A DNA stretch of 7,017 bases, taken from contig JAJYVI010000047.1 in the NCBI GenBank assembly GCA_021792115.1, positions 1-7,017 on the forward strand. Direction: 5' to 3'. The stretch is from Microcaldota archaeon. Lineage in GTDB: Archaea; Micrarchaeota; Micrarchaeia; Micrarchaeales; Micrarchaeaceae. Below are positions 1 to 6,272 of this stretch, in pieces; the first letter of the stretch is position 1; every line of letters begins with the position of its first letter. The translations under genes and the position numbers were made by a program. The notes below the pieces were generated by a model. The model worked only from the letters and a program-made list of their open reading frames with translations. It did no database searches and was not told where the DNA came from.

Positions 1-77
1 GCTATGCATTCAAGCTTTTGCTTGATGAAATAAAGGCAATGCATATATTCCCGAAAATAGGTATAACCAAGGAATAA
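1..77 (+). CDS. rpoB: RNA polymerase subunit B, C-terminal end (partial)
   Basis: The frame that opens at base 3 reads YAFKLLLDEIKAM and ends at a TAA at 75-77. This matches the end of archaeal RNA polymerase subunit B (B or B'), where a YAFKLLLDE-like segment lies close to the C terminus. In the polymerase this tail belongs to the clamp and anchor part of the second-largest subunit, which packs against subunit A'. Only about 24 residues are visible, so it cannot be told whether the gene is an intact rpoB or the rpoB1 half of a split gene. Its position just before rpoA1 on the same strand is the usual archaeal order rpoB-rpoA1-rpoA2, which supports the call. The stop is followed by 159 bases without a gene. 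Confidence 0.8.
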   Translation, partial: YAFKLLLDEIKAMHIFPKIGITKE

Positions 78-95
78 AATCAGAAATAAAATGCG

Positions 96-115
96 CAAAT
101 GCAAACAAATGCAAA
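96..115. repeat. 10-bp perfect tandem direct repeat upstream of rpoA1
   Basis: CAAATGCAAA occurs twice head to tail (96-105 and 106-115), just upstream of the TATA-like box of rpoA1. Two direct copies one helical turn apart could bind a regulator or could be chance in A-rich DNA. No function is assigned. Confidence 0.45.
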
Positions 116-123
116 ATCAGAAT

Positions 124-137
124 TATATATATAAAAA
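124..137 (+). promoter_or_regulatory. Candidate TATA box of rpoA1
   Basis: TATATATATAAAAA is the best TATA-box match in the rpoB-rpoA1 spacer. An archaeal promoter here would start transcription about 25 bases downstream, near 155-165, leaving a 5' untranslated leader of roughly 70-80 bases. rpoA1 may also be read through from rpoB, since no T-tract terminator follows the rpoB stop. The surrounding DNA is very AT-rich, so chance TATA matches are likely. Confidence 0.45.
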
Positions 138-140
138 TTT

Positions 141-180
141 GAAATAAATAAAATAATAAATAATAAAATAATAAATAAAA
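141..180. repeat. A/T low-complexity tract in the rpoA1 leader
   Basis: This stretch is built from irregular AAAT, AATA and AAATAAT units with only a single G. It would give an unstructured, A-rich leader in the rpoA1 mRNA. Together with the rest of 78-236 it holds no open frame that resembles a protein. A GTGA at 229-232, four bases before the rpoA1 ATG, is a weak Shine-Dalgarno-like match. Confidence 0.5.
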
Positions 181-236
181 CCAAAAGAAAAAATCAAGTA
201 AAAATTAAAAATCAAAAATATTCAAAAAGTGAAAAA

Positions 237-2753
237 ATGCAGGCTGAAAATATAAATTATATAAGGTTCACTGTAGTCTCCCCTGAATACGTTAGGAAGC
301 TTAGCGTTGCAAAGATCATTGTGCCTGATACTTACAACGACGAAGGATACCCTATCGATGGAGGTCTTGTAGACCAGAGACTGGGCGTCATAGACCCAGG
401 ACTCAAATGCAAGACCTGTGGCGGACGGTCAAAGACCTGCCCTGGCCACTTCGGACATATCGAGCTTGTGAGGCCTGTCATACATCCGGAATTTGCAAAG
501 ACTATATATATGCTTCTCCAGTCCACCTGCGAGAGCTGCAAAAGAATACTACTTAATGACAATGAGATAACTTCATTGTCTGAAAAAATACGCAACTTTA
601 TATCGAACGAGGAGGACTACGAATATGAAGATATTTTAGAGTCCAGAATGGTATCCAAGAAGACGAAAAACATAAAGCTCTGCCCTCACTGCAACACGAA
701 GCAGAGGAAAATAAAGCTGGAAAGGCCGACATTCTTCAGCATTGACGGCATACAGCTGAAGGCAGACGAGATAAGGGACTGGCTTTCGAAGATACCTGAC
801 AGCGACCTCAAGCTTCTTTCAATAGACCCTGCAACAACAAGACCTGAGAACTTCGTGCTTATAAATCTTCTCATCCCTCCTGTAAATGTCAGGCCGTCAA
901 TCACGCTTGAAAGCGGAGAGAGAAGCGAGGACGATTTGACGCACAAGCTTGTAGACATAATAAGGATAAACCAGAGGCTTGAGCAGGACATAGATGCAGG
1001 TGCTCCGCAGATTATAATCGACGACCTTTGGGAGCTTCTGCAGTACCAAGTCACTACATACTTCAACAACGAGACAATCGGAGTTCCTGTTGCAAGGCAC
1101 AGAAGCACAAGGCCTCTTAAGACACTTGCGCAAAGGCTAAAAGGAAAAGAAGGAAGGCTAAGGTATAATCTTTCAGGAAAGCGTGTTAACTTCTCAGCAA
1201 GAACTGTAATCTCGTGCGATTCAACACTTTCAATCAACCAGATAGGCGTGCCTCAAAAAATAGCAGAAAGCCTCACAGTGCCTTTATACGTAACCCAGTG
1301 GAACATCGAGTATGCAAAGAAATTCATAGAAAGCACGCAGTATCCGACAGCGCTCAACTACATCTCTAAACAGGGAATAAGGAAAAGAATAACAGATACA
1401 AACAGAGAAGATATACTTAAAGCACTTGTGCCTGGCGATATAATAGAGAGGCAGCTTATTGATGGGGATATTGTCCTGTTCAACAGGCAGCCGACCCTGC
1501 ACAGGATTTCTATAATGGCTCATGAGGTCAAGGTCTTTCCAGGCAGGACATTTAGGCTGAATTCAGCAGCTACAACGCCATATAACGCTGACTTTGACGG
1601 TGACGAAATGAACGTGCATGTACCTCAGTCTCTTGAGGCCCAGGCAGAGGCAAGATATCTAATGCAGCCAAAGGACCTGATACTTTCTGCAAGAAACGGC
1701 GAGCCGATAATGTACTTAAAGGAAGATGAGCTTGTTGGGATATACTTGTTAACTCAAGACAATGTGGAGTTCTCAAAGCAGGAAGCATCAAAAATACTTT
1801 CAAGCATAGGCATTTACGAGTTCCCAGAGCCAAACAAGAAAACAGGCAAGTTTTCAGGAAAGTCAATATTTTCTATGATACTTCCTAAGACAATGAACTT
1901 TGAATATAAAAGTAAAAATGAAGAAATAGTTATAAAGAACGGGAAGATCACAAGCAATGGAGTGATAGGCGAAAAAATAGTCAATGAGCAGCTTATAACA
2001 AATATCTTCTCTCAGTTTGGTTCGCAGGAGGCAATGAACTTCATTACAAATGCTTCTAAGATATCATTGATAACAGCGTACCAGTTTGGTATAAGCATAG
2101 GCATAAGCGATTATTACATCAATGGCATAATGGAGGAAAAGAGCAAGATTATGCAGGAAACAGAGAAAAAGGCGCACGAACTTCTTGAGAACTACAAGTC
2201 AGGAAACCTTGAGCCTCTGCCAGGATATACTCTTAAGGAATCATACAACTCTACAAACATCATGGAGCTTACAATGGTCAGGAATATTGCGGCAAACTCA
2301 ATGAAAAAGTACCTTACACCTGAAAATGACGCATATCTCATGGTGCTTGCAAAGGCAAGAGGTAATATTTTCAATTTTGTGCAGACCAGCATGTTCCTTG
2401 GTCAGCAGGCGGTTAGGGGAAAAGCTCCGTCTAGAGGCTATAAAAACAGGATACTTCCTTATTTCAGGAGATCTGATGAAAGCATAGTTTCAAAGGGCTT
2501 TGTGAAATCCAGCTATAGCGACGGTCTTAAACTCGTTGAGTATTATATGCATGCCATGGGAGCAAGAGACTCTGCTATGAACAAGTCATTGGTAACTGCT
2601 GTCAGCGGATACATGCAGAGAAGGCTTGTGAATGCGCTGCAGGATATATATGTTGACCAGGACCTTTCAGTCAAGGACGCAAGCGGGTCTCTTATACAGA
2701 CTCAGTATGGTGGCGACTCATTAGACCCTATGTATGAGAAACTGCAGGAGTAA
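237..2753 (+). CDS. rpoA1: DNA-directed RNA polymerase subunit A'
   Basis: This is the N-terminal two thirds of the largest RNA polymerase subunit, split from A'' as in archaea generally. Zinc site 1 is C58, C61, C68 and H71; zinc site 2 is C98, C101, C149 and C152. The lid/rudder and switch region (about 297-326) includes KGKEGRLRYNLSGKRVNFSA. NRQPTLHR is at 416-423, and the catalytic NADFDGDEMN at 450-459 supplies Mg-binding D452, D454 and D456. The funnel segment GQQAVRGKAPSRGY is near 722-735 and the bridge helix GYMQRRLVNALQD at 791-803. At 838 residues it is somewhat shorter than the usual 870-900, but it ends at the normal A' break, QYGGDSLDP. No intein interrupts the active-site motif. 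The region just before the bridge helix (772-789) is unusually divergent. The ATG at 237 has only a weak GTGA ribosome site, but the sequence is colinear with the family from its first residues. Confidence 0.98.
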   Translation: MQAENINYIRFTVVSPEYVRKLSVAKIIVPDTYNDEGYPIDGGLVDQRLGVIDPGLKCKTCGGRSKTCPGHFGHIELVRPVIHPEFAKTIYMLLQSTCESCKRILLNDNEITSLSEKIRNFISNEEDYEYEDILESRMVSKKTKNIKLCPHCNTKQRKIKLERPTFFSIDGIQLKADEIRDWLSKIPDSDLKLLSIDPATTRPENFVLINLLIPPVNVRPSITLESGERSEDDLTHKLVDIIRINQRLEQDIDAGAPQIIIDDLWELLQYQVTTYFNNETIGVPVARHRSTRPLKTLAQRLKGKEGRLRYNLSGKRVNFSARTVISCDSTLSINQIGVPQKIAESLTVPLYVTQWNIEYAKKFIESTQYPTALNYISKQGIRKRITDTNREDILKALVPGDIIERQLIDGDIVLFNRQPTLHRISIMAHEVKVFPGRTFRLNSAATTPYNADFDGDEMNVHVPQSLEAQAEARYLMQPKDLILSARNGEPIMYLKEDELVGIYLLTQDNVEFSKQEASKILSSIGIYEFPEPNKKTGKFSGKSIFSMILPKTMNFEYKSKNEEIVIKNGKITSNGVIGEKIVNEQLITNIFSQFGSQEAMNFITNASKISLITAYQFGISIGISDYYINGIMEEKSKIMQETEKKAHELLENYKSGNLEPLPGYTLKESYNSTNIMELTMVRNIAANSMKKYLTPENDAYLMVLAKARGNIFNFVQTSMFLGQQAVRGKAPSRGYKNRILPYFRRSDESIVSKGFVKSSYSDGLKLVEYYMHAMGARDSAMNKSLVTAVSGYMQRRLVNALQDIYVDQDLSVKDASGSLIQTQYGGDSLDPMYEKLQE

Positions 2754-2823
2754 AACTTCTTATAAAGAGGTTTTAGAAAAATTAAAACAAAAAATTAAAA
2801 AATTTGAAAGTATATTGTGGTAA
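2734..2823 (+). other. Small open frame in the A'/A'' gap, possibly helical
   Basis: A 29-codon frame, +1 relative to rpoA1 and rpoA2, starts at an ATG inside the end of rpoA1 and stops two bases before the rpoA2 ATG. Its second half reads YKEVLEKLKQKI and then KKFESILW, an amphipathic helix with hydrophobic residues spaced three and four apart. Archaeal A'' normally begins with charged helices before its PGEAVG segment, and this A'' lacks them, so the frame could be a remnant or a separately translated piece. No Shine-Dalgarno site precedes the ATG, and A-rich DNA gives lysine-rich peptides by chance, so this is only a candidate. Confidence 0.2.
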
Positions 2824-2825
2824 CA

Positions 2826-3950
2826 ATGTCTGAAAAATCAAGCAATGGCAAATTCAATGTGCAACCTGGCGAAGCAGTCGGCGTTGTCGGAGCACAGTCT
2901 ATAGGCGAACCCGGAACCCAGTTTGTACTTAGAGTATTCCACTCTGCAGGAGTTCTTTCTTCTGTCTCAACAAAAGGTCTCCCAAGGCTGATAGAGCTCA
3001 TTGATGCGAGGAAAAAGCCAAAGACTCCTTCAATGACTATATATCTTGACAAATCTGCATCTAAGTCCCTTGACGAGGCAAAGCAGATACTCAAGAAAAT
3101 AGAAAAGGTAAGAGTGTCTGATGTAATCTCAACATTCAACGAGGACCTTGAATCTAAGGAACTTGTACTCAATCTTGACAAGGAAAAAATGCAACTCTAT
3201 CAGGTGACTGAAAAAGCCATATTCAATAAGCTCGCGAAATTTCAGAATATCCTTGTTTCAGAGCTTCCTGATATGAAAATCAAGATAAAGCTCAAGAAAA
3301 TAAAGGCGCAGAAAAATATTCCAGGCAAGAAAAAAGCTAAAGAAGGCGAAAATGAGGAAGAGAAGAAAGTGAGCATAAAAGCAACAAGAGTGGCATTTGT
3401 TGACCTGCTTAATTCAATAATATTCGGCGTCCCGAACATAAACAAGGCAGTCATAAAGGAGAACGATAATGGCGAATTGTACATCGCGACAAGCGGAAGC
3501 AACCTTGCAGAGGTAATAAATATAGAGGGCATTGACAAGGAAAGATGTTATACAAATGACCCTTTTGAGGCTCTGTCAGTCTATGGCATAGAAGCTGCAA
3601 GAAATACGATCGCAAATGAGATAAAATCAGTGCTTGACGATGAAAATATAGAAGTTAGTTTCAGGCACATAGGCCTGCTGGCTGATACAATGACTTTTTA
3701 CGGCGCAATAAAGAGCGTTGGGAGAAAGGGTATTGCAGGCAAAAAAGAGTCAGTGCTTGCAAGGGCTGCATATGAGGAAACAGTGAAACACTTCACAAAT
3801 GCAGCTGTCTTTGGTGAAAAGGATATGCTTAAGGGCGTGGCTGAAAACATCCTGATAGGCAAACAAATACAGGTGGGCACAGGAAAAATAAAGCTAATGA
3901 TAAAGAACAGCGACCTTAAGAAATTGAAATCAAAGACAGATAAAGCTTAA
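2826..3950 (+). CDS. rpoA2: DNA-directed RNA polymerase subunit A''
   Basis: This is the C-terminal third of the largest RNA polymerase subunit. PGEAVGVVGAQSIGEPGTQ (residues 14-32) leads into the trigger loop, where Q32, L35, R36 and H39 keep the usual catalytic positions. GLPRLIELIDARKKP and TPSMTIYL follow. Residues 152-184 are a lysine/glutamate-rich insertion of uncertain structure. The C-terminal part has the expected GSNLAEVINIEGID, GIEAARN, RHIGLLADTMT and KESVLARAAYEETVKH segments, then GTGKIKLMIK. The protein has 374 residues from the ATG at 2826. A GTG at 2817 in frame would add three, but it has no better ribosome site. Only about 13 residues precede PGEAVG, where archaeal A'' usually has some 50 or more residues of helices. 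It lies 72 bases after rpoA1, almost certainly in the same transcript, and is followed by T-rich terminator DNA. Confidence 0.97.
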   Translation: MSEKSSNGKFNVQPGEAVGVVGAQSIGEPGTQFVLRVFHSAGVLSSVSTKGLPRLIELIDARKKPKTPSMTIYLDKSASKSLDEAKQILKKIEKVRVSDVISTFNEDLESKELVLNLDKEKMQLYQVTEKAIFNKLAKFQNILVSELPDMKIKIKLKKIKAQKNIPGKKKAKEGENEEEKKVSIKATRVAFVDLLNSIIFGVPNINKAVIKENDNGELYIATSGSNLAEVINIEGIDKERCYTNDPFEALSVYGIEAARNTIANEIKSVLDDENIEVSFRHIGLLADTMTFYGAIKSVGRKGIAGKKESVLARAAYEETVKHFTNAAVFGEKDMLKGVAENILIGKQIQVGTGKIKLMIKNSDLKKLKSKTDKA

Positions 3951-3956
3951 AGCTTA

Positions 3957-3993
3957 ATTTATTTCTTATAATTTTTTATTTTTATTATTTTTT
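3957..3993 (+). terminator. Oligo-T terminator region after rpoA2
   Basis: Three T-runs (3972-3977, 3979-3983 and 3988-3993) follow the rpoA2 stop within 45 bases. Clustered T-tracts in the non-template strand are the usual archaeal intrinsic termination signal. The next gene is convergent, so a stop to the RNAP transcript is expected here. Confidence 0.7.
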
Positions 3994-4010
3994 AATTTCA
4001 GTTAAACTAC

Positions 4011-4035
4011 TTGGCAGCATTAACATTACTGCCAA
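4011..4035. repeat. Stem-loop at the rpoA2/cca convergent junction
   Basis: TTGGCAG (4011-4017) and CTGCCAA (4029-4035) form a perfect 7-bp inverted repeat with an 11-base loop. It covers the last codons and stop of the minus-strand CCA gene. On the plus strand a T5 run follows at 4046-4050. On the minus strand no T-run follows. It may end or protect the 3' end of one or both convergent transcripts. Confidence 0.5.
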
Positions 4036-5306
4036 AGCAGCTTTGTTTTTATAGCCTGATTTAATATCTTCGCATGTTGCTCAGGGATCCTATTTTTGTA
4101 GAAATATATCTTTTCCTTTTTGATATAGGAAGGAACTTCTATTATTTTTTTGCCAGTAATCTCTTTCAGCAGTTCATCTGGTGTTTTATACGCTTGCTTC
4201 TGCATTGAATAAATCTTATCCCCTTCAATGAATACAAAAGGCTTTCTATGCTTTTTCATAAATGCATCTACAGAGTCTGCCATAATTATCTGCGGACCTG
4301 CAATCTTTTTCGAGTTGCAGCTCATAGGATTTATAAAAAAGGAAATAACTCCAAACTTGTCTGAAATATTTTGAAATGAAAGCTCAGGGGCAAAATTGCT
4401 CTGCTTTAGAATATCCTCTATTCTTTTTCTCATCTTTTTGATCTGCTGCCATATTATGTCTTCTGCAATGTCAGGCACTTTGAATGCAAGTACATAAACA
4501 TCTAGTCCAAGCTCTTTTCCTAACTTTCTTACCTGCGCCTTAGAGTCCACATCCGAGAACTTTGATCCATAAAATGCACTTACTGAAGGCTCTGCAAGAA
4601 ATTTCCTTGCTTTTAGCATTAAAAGAGACAGAGATTCGCTTGAAACATTTGCTGCCACATTTCTATTTTCATCAACAGGGTCTATTACAATGAAGTCTTT
4701 TGAGAATTTTTTAACAAAATCGGCTTGCATCCCCTGAATCCTGCTATTATTTTTTATATCGAGCACCGCAGGCAGTTTCAAACTGGCCATTGCACTTAGA
4801 AAATTTGAAAATGAGCCAAAATGGAATATAAGCAATTCGCAAAGGTAGCCAGAAAAACCTTCAATTCTAGCCTCTGCCCCATATATGCCATTTGATGTCA
4901 AAAAAGTTTTCAACAGTCTTACATCATCTCTTAGTCTCTCATTAAAATTTGAGTTAATAAATTGGTTATGCAACTGCGTCCTGTCTACTGCACTTACCCT
5001 TTCAGATGCATCCTTTATTTTGAATGAAGGGACAAGATCTACTGTTATTCCTCTATCATTCATATTAAGCATAAGATAAGGGTGTTCTGCATATTTCATT
5101 ACATATGTTTCATTCCTATGCTTTTTGATTACCCTTTTTGCTATTTCTATACCTCTTTTTTCCATTTCTTCTTCGCTAATATTGTTTTTGAATAGCAGGA
5201 ATATATCTATATCATAATTTCCGCGAACATTAGTTCCTCTTGCAACAGATCCTGTAAGCATTATTTCAACATCTTTGCCAGCAACTTTTTTTAGGCGTGA
5301 CATCAT
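4026..5306 (-). CDS. cca: CCA-adding enzyme (archaeal tRNA nucleotidyltransferase)
   Basis: This enzyme adds or repairs the 3' CCA of tRNA from CTP and ATP without a nucleic-acid template. It is the archaeal class I type. Numbering from the ATG at 5306, the nucleotidyltransferase signature GSVARGTNVRGNYDIDIFLLF spans 19-39 with catalytic D32 and D34. The third carboxylate is D90 in VDLVPSF. The archaeal signatures AVDRTQLHNQF (106-116), RLLKTFLTSNGIYGAE, GFSGYLCELLI and DPVDENRNVAANVS (209-222) follow. The C-terminal third is the tRNA-binding tail region and is less conserved. The frame from this ATG gives 426 residues but begins inside the family's first helices. The homologous sequence continues in frame to 5438 without a standard start codon, so this start is probably too late (see the adjoining entry). 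The gene stands alone, convergent with rpoA2 and divergent from the methyltransferase gene. Confidence 0.95.
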   Translation of the reverse strand: MMSRLKKVAGKDVEIMLTGSVARGTNVRGNYDIDIFLLFKNNISEEEMEKRGIEIAKRVIKKHRNETYVMKYAEHPYLMLNMNDRGITVDLVPSFKIKDASERVSAVDRTQLHNQFINSNFNERLRDDVRLLKTFLTSNGIYGAEARIEGFSGYLCELLIFHFGSFSNFLSAMASLKLPAVLDIKNNSRIQGMQADFVKKFSKDFIVIDPVDENRNVAANVSSESLSLLMLKARKFLAEPSVSAFYGSKFSDVDSKAQVRKLGKELGLDVYVLAFKVPDIAEDIIWQQIKKMRKRIEDILKQSNFAPELSFQNISDKFGVISFFINPMSCNSKKIAGPQIIMADSVDAFMKKHRKPFVFIEGDKIYSMQKQAYKTPDELLKEITGKKIIEVPSYIKKEKIYFYKNRIPEQHAKILNQAIKTKLLWQ

Positions 5307-5438
5307 CTCGTTTACAGTGCTGTTTATGATTTTTATTTCATCCTCTCTAGGTTTTACGGTTTTTAAGACTCTATCAAATACTGCATCAAATTTTTCCCTC
5401 TTATTTTTACTGCTATTTTTATTTAATATGTGTTTTAT
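5307..5438 (-). other. In-frame N-terminal extension of the CCA enzyme without a standard start
   Basis: These 44 in-frame codons run from the TAA at 5439-5441 into the ATG pair at 5301-5306. They read KREKFDAVFDRVLKTVKP and then REDEIKIINSTVNEM, which lines up with the helical start of archaeal CCA enzymes (the LEKALELVIP segment of the family, as I recall it). The 44 codons contain no ATG, GTG or TTG. The first codon, AUA at 5436-5438, has AGGTG (5444-5448) five bases upstream, a good Shine-Dalgarno spacing. Translation from there would give about 470 residues. Alternatives are a different rare start, a sequencing error, or a gene that has lost its start and now uses the ATG at 5306. Confidence 0.55.
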
Positions 5439-5490
5439 TTAACCACCTTTGGGTCATTGCATTTTGTATGTAATATAGCGCCTAAATGCG

Positions 5491-5502
5491 TATATTAATA
5501 TA
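5491..5502. promoter_or_regulatory. Palindromic TATA-like element between divergent genes
   Basis: TATATTAATATA is a perfect 12-bp palindrome in the 126-base spacer (5439-5564) between the CCA and methyltransferase genes. It could serve as a TATA box in either direction. Leftward it would start RNA near 5470, giving a short leader that contains the AGGTG at 5444-5448. Rightward it would start RNA near 5520-5525. A second leftward TATA-like match lies at about 5470-5477. The rest of the spacer is A/T-rich with nothing recognisable except an imperfect AT-only hairpin at about 5512-5550. Confidence 0.4.
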
Positions 5503-5564
5503 TCATAAAGGTTTTATTTATTATTATCCATAAAATAATAAGATAAATAAATTACAAGGATATT

Positions 5565-6242
5565 ATGAACATAGGCAAACTTGATTCAAAATACACTGGC
5601 AAATTCAATGTAAATTCGGGCTTAAAAGTCTCTTTTTCATCATATAAGTATTCTGAAAGAATGATAGAAATACCATTTCTTTTTATGAATATAATGCCAC
5701 CTCCTGCAAAGGTGCTTGACATAGGCTGCTGTGAAGCAATATATCCTATACAATTGGCAATGATGGGTTATGATGTCATAGGGGTTGACACTAGGCAGTA
5801 TGGATTCCAACACGAAAATTTCAGGTTTATAAAGAGTGATTTTTTAAAGTTGAATGAATTTAAAAAAGAATCTTTTGATGTGATTCTGAATATAAGCTCC
5901 ATTGAACATTTTGGCTTAAAAGCATATGGAAATCGTGATAGAGATCCTGATGCAGACAGTGCGGCAATGCAGAAAATAAAAGATTTGCTCAAACCAGGAG
6001 GCCAACTTATATTTACTGCGCCGTTCGGCCAAAAAGGCAGACTTCTTGAATTCGAGCGCATATATGACACGCACGAAATAAATTATCTACTCAGAGGTTT
6101 TAAAATTGTCAAAGATGTTTATTATGAGGTTTACCAGAATAAGCAGATACACGAAATCTCAAAATCGCAAGCTGAAAAAATAAAGCACGCGGTAAATTCG
6201 CCTATAAGTGGCACAGTATGCATAAGCGCAAAAAAGATCTAA
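5565..6242 (+). CDS. Class I SAM-dependent methyltransferase, small, substrate unknown
   Basis: This soluble protein of 225 residues has a Rossmann-type methyltransferase core. Motif I is VLDIGCCEA (50-58), with Cys and Ala at positions where glycine is common in the GxGxG loop. The acidic residue that would hold the SAM ribose is D75 in GVD (73-75). Motif II is the KSDFL region around D92. SSIEHFGLKAYG (111-122) followed by a DPDAD segment, and LLKPGGQLIFTAP (141-153), resemble methyltransferases often found beside glycan and surface-polysaccharide genes (DUF268-like, from memory). No such genes are visible here, so the substrate is left open. There is no signal peptide or membrane segment. 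AAGGA at 5555-5559, five bases before the ATG, is a plausible ribosome site. The gene is divergent from the CCA gene and convergent with the next one. Confidence 0.85.
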   Translation: MNIGKLDSKYTGKFNVNSGLKVSFSSYKYSERMIEIPFLFMNIMPPPAKVLDIGCCEAIYPIQLAMMGYDVIGVDTRQYGFQHENFRFIKSDFLKLNEFKKESFDVILNISSIEHFGLKAYGNRDRDPDADSAAMQKIKDLLKPGGQLIFTAPFGQKGRLLEFERIYDTHEINYLLRGFKIVKDVYYEVYQNKQIHEISKSQAEKIKHAVNSPISGTVCISAKKI

Positions 6243-6244
6243 TA

Positions 6245-6249
6245 TTTTT
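6245..6249 (+). terminator. Weak oligo-T signal after the methyltransferase gene
   Basis: A single T5 run lies three bases after the stop. It is the only termination-like signal in the 30-base gap between this gene and the convergent one, and it is short. Confidence 0.3.
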
Positions 6250-6272
6250 AACAAAACCGTAGTTATTCCACT

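Noticed and set aside
91..147. Open frame of 18 codons from an ATG in the rpoB-rpoA1 spacer
   Set aside because: Its product is a low-complexity Lys/Gln/Asn peptide, it has no ribosome site, and it overlaps the likely promoter.
141..180. Repetitive AAAT units as a CRISPR or tandem-repeat array
   Set aside because: The units are irregular with no spacers or constant repeat length. It is A/T low complexity.
686..1237. Long open frame (183 codons) antisense to rpoA1
   Set aside because: It lies opposite strongly conserved rpoA1 coding sequence, matches no family I know, and is a codon-bias shadow.
1587..1613. Possible intein at the catalytic NADFDGDEMN site of A', a known insertion point
   Set aside because: The motif and both flanks are continuous, with no inserted sequence.
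4885..5079. Plus-strand open frame opposite the CCA gene
   Set aside because: It is antisense to conserved CCA-enzyme motifs and has no family resemblance.
5419..5457. ATG at 5455-5457 on the minus strand as the start of the CCA gene
   Set aside because: It is in a different frame and meets a stop after 12 codons. It could serve only with an indel or frameshift, for which there is no direct evidence.
5512..5550. AT-only hairpin upstream of the methyltransferase gene as a riboswitch
   Set aside because: The pairing is imperfect and made only of A and T in low-complexity DNA, with no conserved aptamer pattern.
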